Shown in pieces: positions 1 through 6,758 of a DNA stretch of 64,000 nucleotides (within the stretch, counting starts at the first letter, position 1; every line of letters starts with the position of its first letter). Location: assembly GCA_035509615.1 (NCBI GenBank), contig DATJLK010000016.1, positions 1-64,000 on the forward strand, given 5' to 3'. The notes below the pieces were generated by a model that did no database searches, was not told the origin of the DNA, and saw nothing but the letters and a program-made list of their open reading frames with translations. The translations under genes were made by a program, and so were the position numbers. This stretch comes from AP-15 sp035509615 (lineage in GTDB: Bacteria > Pseudomonadota > Alphaproteobacteria > ATCC43930 > CGMCC-115725).

Positions 1-589
1 CAGCCGACGCAGCAATTCGGCAATCTGCTCGGCTTCGGGCGCCGGGCGAGCCGGCGGTGCGAGGGTTCGTCCCACTCGCTCGTAAGATAGCGATAGAGCC
101 AATGCCCCTGCCGCTCCAGCCGGGCATAGGCGATGTTGATGTCGAGAACCAGAGTAATCCGCCGACTGCAGCAATGCAGTTCGCCGGCCTCATGCGTCGC
201 GACCGGACAAAAGCCCATAACTCTCGTATGAAACCCATAGGGCGTGTGCGGGTCGTCCTCAAACACGTCGGTAACCAGATGGGTGTAGCCGCGCACGACC
301 ACCACCTCGGTTGCGGCCCGCATCAGGGCCGCGGCGACCATAAACTGGCCACGGAACTCCGGCTTGACCGCAAACCCCCGACCTCGGCTATTCTGTTGGC
401 ACGGATGAATTCTTCGACTTGCAATGCCGGGTCGAGGATCTTCAGCCCGTAGCCGAGATATTGTTGGTAGGGCGGATCATAGAGCACCCGCAACACGCCG
501 GCGGCGTGATCCCCGATGGTGACGACAAACCAGGCGATGTCGTCGCGATCGAGATCCCTGGGCGGAATCTGTGCTTCGAGGTCGCTCAC
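1..589 (-). pseudogene. Frameshifted GNAT-type N-acyltransferase, runs to the window edge
   Basis: The reading frame opens with GTG at 589, whose last bases overlap the stop of the upstream acyltransferase gene (GTGA), so the two are translationally coupled. The first ~70 residues read as the N-terminal part of a GNAT/autoinducer-synthase-fold acyltransferase, then the frame stops at 323. From about position 374 leftwards the adjacent frame continues the same protein with no start of its own (FAVKPEFRGQFMVAAALMR, then HTPYGFHTRVMGF). Moving into that frame needs one extra base in a run of five G at about 376-380. A second one-base slip near 40-50 is possible, because another frame reads APEAEQIAELLRRL to the edge. 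It is either a real pseudogene or a homopolymer sequencing error. Acyl donor and acceptor are unknown. Confidence 0.6.
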
Positions 590-1467
590 CCAATGCTTTT
601 CCCGATGATAGTCTCTCTCAATATTTCGATGACGCGGCGGCGATCTTCATCACACGCTGCGCGGCGCGTGGTTATGCGGCTGTCGTCGTGCATCGTTGCG
701 CTCCTCTTTGCCGAAATCCATTCCTTGCCGCAGAGTCGACCGACTTCGCTCATCACGGCGGCATGCCAGACGCGCAAATCCGCTATCCGCACGCGCAATG
801 ACGTCGGGGACGGTGGCCTGAGCGGCGATCCAATGCGGATTTCCAACGGGGCATGCGGGACCCCTCGCCCCGCCTCCGGTTGCGGCAATCGGATGCCGGC
901 TGGGATGATCGGTATTCCGCTTTGCAGTGACAGATAGGCCGCGCCACACCGGCCCTTGAGCAGCCGATCGTGGTCGCGATTGACCCGGCCTTCGAGGAAT
1001 ATGCCGACCGAGCGGCCGCCAAGCAGGTGAGCGCGTGAGCGGTCGAGCACAGACAGCCGCTCGATATAGAGCGGTTTCAGCCGGTTCAAGACCGGCGGCC
1101 GCGCCGATTTGCGCGTCACCGTGATGGTCTGCGCCCGGCGGTAGATCAATCCAATGCCTGGAATCAGCCGATAGTTCCAATCCGCCATAAAGTGGATGAG
1201 TCGTCCGCCGCGATAGAGCATCAGGATCGCCGGGACGAGCAGCGCTTCACGCCGGGTACTGTGGTTGAGCGCGAGGATAAAGGGATCATTCGCCGGCGAG
1301 ACGTGCTCAAGCCCGCAGACTTCCCCAACCTGGCCGTGGCCCAACAATGCGAGGCCGCGAATGAGCCAGCGATCGCCTAACCCGGTGTGCGGAATGGGCC
1401 GGCGAATGATGCCGCCAAGAGTGGGAGGACCCCAATCGCGCGAACCCATCTGCAACTGCACGGACAT
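586..1467 (-). CDS. PlsC-family (1-acylglycerol-3-phosphate acyltransferase-like) protein
   Basis: A 293-residue protein of the PlsC/LPLAT acyltransferase family, which transfers acyl chains to lysophospholipids or related amphiphiles at the inner face of the membrane. Motif I is NHSTRRE, so the usual HX4D is HX4E, and motif III reads FLEGRVNRD in place of FPEGTRS. These variations make substrate prediction unsafe. The C-terminal ~80 residues, rich in Arg, extend past the catalytic domain. ATG at 1467 is used. The downstream gene is a coupled GNAT-type acyltransferase, an arrangement reminiscent of paired acyltransferases such as OlsB/OlsA that build amino-acid lipids; that link is inference only. 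Confidence 0.75.
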   Translation of the reverse strand: MSVQLQMGSRDWGPPTLGGIIRRPIPHTGLGDRWLIRGLALLGHGQVGEVCGLEHVSPANDPFILALNHSTRREALLVPAILMLYRGGRLIHFMADWNYRLIPGIGLIYRRAQTITVTRKSARPPVLNRLKPLYIERLSVLDRSRAHLLGGRSVGIFLEGRVNRDHDRLLKGRCGAAYLSLQSGIPIIPAGIRLPQPEAGRGVPHAPLEIRIGSPLRPPSPTSLRVRIADLRVWHAAVMSEVGRLCGKEWISAKRSATMHDDSRITTRRAACDEDRRRVIEILRETIIGKSIG

Positions 1468-1664
1468 CTCACTTCACCGCGGAACGTGGGAGATGTTCGG
1501 CACGAGACCGCGAGTGCATTTCTCACGATCAGGTTACATCTCTGCGAGTGCTGGGTGAGGTTTGGCGCCGCGCTGTCGGATGCGGGCAGGTTTTTGCTCG
1601 CGCGTCCGACGGCATCGCCGGCGCAACGACAGCTAGATAGCTTAAATGATTGTTTTACTTCATG

Positions 1665-2843
1665 TCACTCTTCTGCGGCCCGGTCGGGATCGTGGCGGAA
1701 CGGCGAAAATTCTTCGGCAAGATATTCAATCTTGCGCTCGACCATTTCGCGTTCGCGCGCGAGGAACTGGGCGACGGCTCTTCGAAACCCCGAATCGGGG
1801 ATCCAATGGGCGCTGTAGGTCGGTACCGGGAGATAGCCGCGTTGTAATTTATGGGGCCCCTGGGCGCCTGCTTCCACACGTTTCAATCCGCGCGCAATCG
1901 CGAACTCGATCGCCTGATAATAGCAGCATTCGAAATGCAGGAATTTGTAGTCGCCGTAGCTGCCCCAGTTACGGCCGTAGATCGTGTCCTTGCCCAGCAG
2001 ATTAAGCGCGCCGGCGACGTATTTGTTGTCGCGCCGGGCCAATACCAGGACGATGTTGTGCGGCATCCGCTCGCCGATTATGTCGAAGAATTTGCGATTG
2101 AGATAGGCCTGACCCCATTTGCGGTCCGAAGTCGCCAAATAGAAGCGGTAAAACGCATCCCAATGACTGCTGTTGAGCGCGGCTCCGGTCACCACCTCGA
2201 TGTCCAGGCCATCGGCGATCGCCTCCCGCCGCTCCTTCTTGACCGCTTTGCGTTTCCGGGAGTTAAGCGCCGAGAGGTAATCGTCGAAATCCCGATAGCC
2301 GTTGTTGGTCCAGTGAAATTGCTGACCGACGCGCTGAAGAAAGCCGGCCGCGCTCAGAGCCTCAGCATCGCTTTCCTCCGGAAACGTCACATGGACCGAA
2401 GAGATGCGGCGGCGATTGCACAACTCGACCATCGCAGCGATCAGGTGATCGCGGGTCTCTTTGGGCGCATCGGGACGCACCAGCAGCCGTGGACCCGGGA
2501 CCGGGGTAAACGGGACAGCCGATATCAGCTTGGGGTAATACCGCCCGCCGGCGCGCTCATAAGCATCCGCCCAGCCGTAGTCGAACACATATTCGCCGTA
2601 GGAATGGGTTTTTGCATAAAATGGCACCACGCCGTAGATGGTCCCGTCCAGCGCGGAAATCGATAGATGCTGCGGCGTCCAGCCGGTGCGTGGGGTGGTC
2701 GATCCGCTGTCCTCGAGCGCGCTGAGGAAAGCGTATGAAACGCTGGGATTGAGGTCTCCGGCACAGGATTCCCATGCCGCCTTCGGGATCTCGGCGATTG
2801 CCGCATGGACCTGAACCGTGATCGGGGTGCCGGCGTCGTTCAT
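1665..2843 (-). CDS. FemAB-like GNAT protein (DUF482 family)
   Basis: A 392-residue protein matching the DUF482/FemAB-like family found widely in Proteobacteria, related by fold to peptidyltransferases that add amino acids to peptidoglycan precursors. Characteristic stretches are the N-terminal SYAFLSALEDSG, the region VPGPRLLVRP, the basic stretch LNSRKRKAVKKERR in the middle, and near the C-terminus FECCYYQAIEFAIARGL with EAGAQGPHKLQRGY. No signal peptide or membrane segment is seen, so it should be cytoplasmic. The actual acceptor is not known for the family. It is transcribed alone, divergently from the exported protein at 3036. ATG at 2843 is the only good start. Confidence 0.85.
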   Translation of the reverse strand: MNDAGTPITVQVHAAIAEIPKAAWESCAGDLNPSVSYAFLSALEDSGSTTPRTGWTPQHLSISALDGTIYGVVPFYAKTHSYGEYVFDYGWADAYERAGGRYYPKLISAVPFTPVPGPRLLVRPDAPKETRDHLIAAMVELCNRRRISSVHVTFPEESDAEALSAAGFLQRVGQQFHWTNNGYRDFDDYLSALNSRKRKAVKKERREAIADGLDIEVVTGAALNSSHWDAFYRFYLATSDRKWGQAYLNRKFFDIIGERMPHNIVLVLARRDNKYVAGALNLLGKDTIYGRNWGSYGDYKFLHFECCYYQAIEFAIARGLKRVEAGAQGPHKLQRGYLPVPTYSAHWIPDSGFRRAVAQFLAREREMVERKIEYLAEEFSPFRHDPDRAAEE

Positions 2844-3035
2844 GGCCGCTGCATCAAGAAAGGAAGAGGGTGTGTGTCATACGCATGTTCCATGCCGGGA
2901 GCCTGCCTCGATCGCAAAGTTGTGCGTCAGTCAGAATAGGCGTTGCGTCGCCTCTGTCCAGCGCCGCGAAACTGCCGCATTCGCCGAATAGCAGCCCGTC
3001 GCCGACGCACTTTGTCCGCGGCATCAGAGGCCAAA

Positions 3036-3665
3036 ATGCGCGTCTTTTTGCTTCTTTGGTTCGCTTCGGCGTTGCTGGCGATATCTGCCGCCCGGCTCAT
3101 GGCGGAAACGCTAGGAGATCCGCAGGTCGGTTTTGCCGCAGAACGAGTGCTGGTGCTCAACGGCAAGAGCTACATCGGACGGATGTATAACAACCCGGGC
3201 GAGCAGCGTCATGAGCAGGCACTGCCGTCATTGAAGCCGGTGTTCATCCTGCGCTCGGACAGTTCGATTGCCGATATCCTGCTGCCGCAATTGCACACCG
3301 CGGTGGAGTTCGACTTGCCATCGATCCTCAAGGTTCTCGGCCAGCCCGACCTGATCGGCAGCCCAGTCGGACAGGAAATCGTCAATGGCATCGCGACCAC
3401 CAAATACCAGATCGACAAGACGATCCCCGAGGGGCATCTGTCCGGAACATTATGGCTTAGCCGCGACGGCATCCCGATGCGATGCGACGGCAGCTATACA
3501 AACCGAAAGGGTAAGGTCTCGACGGTCCATTGGGAATTGCGGCACGTCGAGATCGGCGAACAGGATGCGAGATTGTTCAAAGTGCCCGCCGACTATTCGA
3601 AGCTGCCGCCGCAAGCGGCCGCGACCTTGCTCGGGCTCCGCCTCGCGTCACATCCGAAGCGGTAA
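3036..3665 (+). CDS. Exported protein of unknown function
   Basis: The start at 3036 gives MRVFLLLWFASALLAISA, a clear signal peptide with cleavage probably after the Ala-rich stretch near residue 23; upstream in-frame codons give an Arg-rich leader that does not look translated. The mature part (~185 residues) has alternating beta-type sequence, with phrases such as KSYIGRMYNNPGEQR, TTKYQIDKTIPEGHLSGTLW and DGIPMRCDGSYTNRKGKVST. That pattern resembles periplasmic beta-sheet proteins of the DUF4412/LolA-like kind, but I cannot name a family. It lies 177 bases before the Deg protease gene on the same strand and may share its envelope role. Confidence 0.7.
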   Translation: MRVFLLLWFASALLAISAARLMAETLGDPQVGFAAERVLVLNGKSYIGRMYNNPGEQRHEQALPSLKPVFILRSDSSIADILLPQLHTAVEFDLPSILKVLGQPDLIGSPVGQEIVNGIATTKYQIDKTIPEGHLSGTLWLSRDGIPMRCDGSYTNRKGKVSTVHWELRHVEIGEQDARLFKVPADYSKLPPQAAATLLGLRLASHPKR

Positions 3666-3740
3666 TCGCCGTGCCCGAGCGCCGCACACCTCATCCGAGC
3701 ACGCGCCTGTGGCGGAGCGGAAAAGCAATGTGGTCAGATC

Positions 3741-3769
3741 CTTGAAGCGCACACGCGAAGGGTTAGATA
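3741..3769 (+). promoter_or_regulatory. Possible heat-shock (RpoH-type) promoter
   Basis: CTTGAAG at 3741-3747 resembles the -35 element of RpoH-dependent promoters (CTTGAA core), followed about 16 bases on by TTAGATAG at 3763-3770. It precedes the deg-cbpA-cbpM genes, whose homologues are commonly stress-induced. The -10 match is poor, so this is a suggestion only. Confidence 0.22.
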
Positions 3770-3842
3770 GGCTGCGAAACTGATCGCTTTGTCTGGCGTT
3801 TGCAGTGAGCGGCACGGTGGCAGACTTCTGGGGTTCTTTACA

Positions 3843-4958
3843 GTGGTAAAGCGGGTTCTGACCGCGTCGGTTGTGGCCGGCGGGATTGTCGCAGCGGGGC
3901 TCGCCGTGGTGCCGGTGTGGGCCGGCGCGCCGATCCCGATCATCGGCGGAGCCCCGGTGACGAGCGTCGCCGGTGTCGTCAGACAAGTCACGCCGGGGGT
4001 CGTCGGCATCGCGGTGCGCAGCGAAGAGCGTGAGGTCAACCCGCTTGCGCAGGACCCGCTGTTCCGGCAATTTTTCAACTTTCGCGACCAGCCGATCGAA
4101 CGCGAGACCGAGGCGATGGGATCCGGGGTCATCGTCGATGCCGCGCGCGGCTACGTCTTGACCAACAGTCACGTCGTTGACAACGCTACCAAGATCGAAG
4201 TCACGACCAAGGACAATCGGCGCTTTTCGGCGACGCTGATCGGCCGTGACAAGGGAACCGACATCGCGCTGTTGCAGATCCCCGCTGAAAACTTGACGGC
4301 GGTGCCGATCGGTGACTCAAGCCGGCTGCAAGTCGGGGATTTTGTCCTGGCGATCGGCAACCCGTTCGGGCTGGGCCAAACCGTGACTTCGGGCATTGTC
4401 AGTGCGCTCGGCCGCACCGGACTCGGGATCGAAGGTTACGAGGACTTCATCCAGACCGACGCGTCGATCAACCCCGGCAATTCGGGTGGGGCGCTGGTCA
4501 ATCTGCAAGGGCAGCTCGTCGGCATCAACACCGCGATCCTGGCACCCGGTGGCGGGAATATCGGTATCGGCTTTGCCGTGCCGATCAACATGGCGCGCGA
4601 CGTCATGGACCAGCTGATCCGCTACGGCGAAGTGCGGCATGGCCATATCGGTGTCGCGATCCAGGATCTGACGCCGGATCTCGCGCGGGCGCTCGGCACG
4701 ACGCACACTGAAGGCGCCTTGATCGCCCGCGTCGTACCTGGTTCTGCGGCGCAGCGCGCCGGCCTGCGGGCAAGCGACCTGATCGTTGCTGTTGACGGCC
4801 GACCGATCCAGAACGCCTCCGAATTGAAAAATCGCGTCGGGTTGGCCCAGATCGGCGACGAGCTGCGGCTGACCGTTGACCGCAATGGCGCAGAGCGGAT
4901 CGTGACGGTGCGCGTCGAACAGGCCACCGCCGCGCGGCAATCCATGGCACAGCCCTGA
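3843..4958 (+). CDS. Exported HtrA/Deg-family serine protease with one PDZ domain
   Basis: Starting at GTG 3843 the protein is 371 residues and opens with MVKRVLTASVVAGGIVAAGLA, a signal peptide or membrane anchor; an in-frame TTG at 3789 adds 18 non-hydrophobic residues and is less likely. The trypsin-like domain carries His110 (TNSHVV), Asp140 (GTDIALL) and Ser214 (NPGNSGGALV). A single PDZ domain fills roughly residues 265-360, with the typical GSAAQRAGLRASDLIVAVDG. One PDZ places it nearer DegS or DegQ-like short forms than DegP, which has two. It would degrade or sense misfolded envelope proteins in the periplasm. cbpA starts 10 bases after its stop, so it heads a proteostasis operon. 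Confidence 0.92.
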   Translation: MVKRVLTASVVAGGIVAAGLAVVPVWAGAPIPIIGGAPVTSVAGVVRQVTPGVVGIAVRSEEREVNPLAQDPLFRQFFNFRDQPIERETEAMGSGVIVDAARGYVLTNSHVVDNATKIEVTTKDNRRFSATLIGRDKGTDIALLQIPAENLTAVPIGDSSRLQVGDFVLAIGNPFGLGQTVTSGIVSALGRTGLGIEGYEDFIQTDASINPGNSGGALVNLQGQLVGINTAILAPGGGNIGIGFAVPINMARDVMDQLIRYGEVRHGHIGVAIQDLTPDLARALGTTHTEGALIARVVPGSAAQRAGLRASDLIVAVDGRPIQNASELKNRVGLAQIGDELRLTVDRNGAERIVTVRVEQATAARQSMAQP

Positions 4959-4968
4959 AGCAAAACAG

Positions 4969-5904
4969 ATGGCCGCGCAAACCCCCTACGAAATTCTCGG
5001 CGTCAAGCCGACTGCGACGGCCGACGAAATCCGCAAGGCCTACCGCAAGCTGGCAAAGCAGCTGCATCCCGATCTGAACCCCGGCAAACCCGAGGCCGAG
5101 GCGAGGTTCAAGTCGGTTTCGGCAGCCTACGACCTGCTATCCGATCCCGAAAAGCGCGGTCGCTATGATCGCGGCGAGATCGATGAGAGCGGTGCGGAGC
5201 GGCCGCGCTATTCCTATCGCCCGCATGCTGAGGGAGCCGAAGGCTGGCGCTACCAGCCCGAGGGCGAAATGGATCTGAACGATCTTGAAGACTTGTTCGC
5301 CGCGTTCGGTTCGGGCGGCCGCACCGGCCGCGGCCGCGGTGGCGCCGGGTTTGGCGAGCGGCTGCGCATGCGCGGACAGGACCGCCATTTCACCTTGACC
5401 GTGGATTTCGCCGAGGCGGCAAAAGGCGACAAAAAGCGCCTGTCGTTGAGCCCGGACGAATGGCTCGATGTCACGATCCCGGCCGGGATTGAAGACCGAC
5501 AGGTCTTGCGCTTGCGCGGCAAAGGCAGCCCCGGGATCGGCGGTGGCGAGACCGGCGATGCGCTGATCGAGGTGCATATCGCTCCTCATCCGCTGTTCCG
5601 GCGCGACGGGAACAATATCCGTATCGAACTGCCCGTCAGCCTGGCTGAGGCGGTGCTGGGGGCGCGCGTCGCAGTTCCGACCGTTACCGGACCGGTGACG
5701 ATGACCATCCCCAAAGGCTCCGATTCCGGCGCGGTGCTGAGACTGCGCGGCAAGGGCATTCAGCGCGCGACCCGACCAGGCGACCAGCTGGTGACATTGA
5801 AAGTCATCATCGGTCATCCCAAAGACCCCGAACTGACAGAATTCCTCGAAAAATGGGCGTCAGGCCATCCGTTTGACGCGCGCCGCGAGATGCCGCAGCC
5901 ATGA
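4969..5904 (+). CDS. cbpA: DnaJ-type co-chaperone CbpA
   Basis: A 311-residue J-domain protein. The J domain occupies residues 5-70 with the HPD signature at 33-35, followed by a short glycine-rich linker (GSGGRTGRGRGGAGFG) and two C-terminal beta-sandwich substrate domains from about 130 to 300. There is no cysteine, hence no zinc-finger domain, which separates CbpA from DnaJ. It stimulates DnaK ATPase activity and delivers unfolded clients. The stop overlaps the start of cbpM by four bases (ATGA), and the Deg protease gene lies 10 bases upstream. Confidence 0.93.
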   Translation: MAAQTPYEILGVKPTATADEIRKAYRKLAKQLHPDLNPGKPEAEARFKSVSAAYDLLSDPEKRGRYDRGEIDESGAERPRYSYRPHAEGAEGWRYQPEGEMDLNDLEDLFAAFGSGGRTGRGRGGAGFGERLRMRGQDRHFTLTVDFAEAAKGDKKRLSLSPDEWLDVTIPAGIEDRQVLRLRGKGSPGIGGGETGDALIEVHIAPHPLFRRDGNNIRIELPVSLAEAVLGARVAVPTVTGPVTMTIPKGSDSGAVLRLRGKGIQRATRPGDQLVTLKVIIGHPKDPELTEFLEKWASGHPFDARREMPQP

Positions 5905-6230
5905 TTGCGCTGGATGAAGTGCTAAATCGTCTGCACGGACTGGACCGCAGCGAACTCGGGCGCTGGGTGGAAAACCGGTGGGTCCTGGCCGAACAGCACG
6001 GCGAAACCTTGCTGTTTCGCGAAGTCGATGTCGCCCGGATCGAATTGATCCTGGAAATCCGCCACGATTTCGCGCTCGATGACGAAGCCGTGCCGCTGGT
6101 GCTGGGCCTGCTCGATCAGGTCTATCAGCTCCGCAGGCAACTGCGCCGGCTATGCGATGCGCTGGCCTCTCAACCCGAGGAATTGCGCGAGGCGGTCAGT
6201 CAGGCGCTGTCCCCGCCATCCTCGGGCTGA
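5901..6230 (+). CDS. cbpM: Chaperone modulator CbpM
   Basis: A 109-residue protein of the CbpM/MerR-like helical family. CbpM binds the J domain of CbpA and blocks its action on DnaK and DNA. Support comes from the length, the N-terminal MerR-like half (DVARIELILEIRHDFALDDEAVPLVLGL), the C-terminal helix LLDQVYQLRRQLRRL, and its ATGA overlap with cbpA, the arrangement seen in other bacteria. It is the last gene of the deg-cbpA-cbpM unit. Confidence 0.85.
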   Translation: MIALDEVLNRLHGLDRSELGRWVENRWVLAEQHGETLLFREVDVARIELILEIRHDFALDDEAVPLVLGLLDQVYQLRRQLRRLCDALASQPEELREAVSQALSPPSSG

Positions 6231-6300
6231 CCCATCCCGGGGCCGCGCTAACTTGGGCCGCGCTCGCTTGACGCTGAGCCGTCCCGGGGCAAGCGAATCC

Positions 6301-6705
6301 TCACAATGTCTGAAACCGGGCGCGGGCGCCGCGCTCGATCGCCGCCGCGGTCAATCGCTCAATCTTCAGGCGGTGGCGCAGCAGTTCGAGGATGCGCAGC
6401 TCCTCCTGAGTCGCTTCACGATCGGTGGCAACCAGATCGCAGGCGATCGCATACGCGGTCTCGCGCAATTTCGCCGGCAATCCCGCTTTGATTGCTTCTA
6501 AAGTCTCTTCAAGCCCGTTTTCTCGACTCATCAACTCGACGCAATCATTGAACAGGCCGGGCAGCTCGTTTTTGTCGAAATCCTCAAAGATCGGCAGATG
6601 CCCGACGATCTCGACAAAGGCGTGCAGCTCGGAATCGGGCAGATTGCGGTCCGCCGCCGACACGATGACCATCGTGTAGATCAGCGCGCGGTGATGGTCG
6701 TGCAT
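6301..6705 (-). CDS. TerB-family (tellurite resistance-like) protein
   Basis: A 134-residue all-helical protein with the TerB/COG3793 pattern: an acidic first helix pair (ALIYTMVIVSAADRNLPDSE), a middle Leu-rich section, and the repeat-like AIACDLVATDREATQEELRILELLRHRL. Paired acidic residues in the two helical hairpins suggest metal binding, as proposed for TerB-like proteins. Despite the family name there is no other ter gene here, so tellurite resistance should not be inferred. ATG at 6705 is preferred because AAAGGA lies just before it; a longer frame from 6762 adds residues that overlap the helicase stop region. Confidence 0.75.
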   Translation of the reverse strand: MHDHHRALIYTMVIVSAADRNLPDSELHAFVEIVGHLPIFEDFDKNELPGLFNDCVELMSRENGLEETLEAIKAGLPAKLRETAYAIACDLVATDREATQEELRILELLRHRLKIERLTAAAIERGARARFQTL

Positions 6706-6758
6706 GCCAAATCCTTTTGTTGTGAGCCGGGTTACAGACCAAAGGCGTGGCGTATCTG

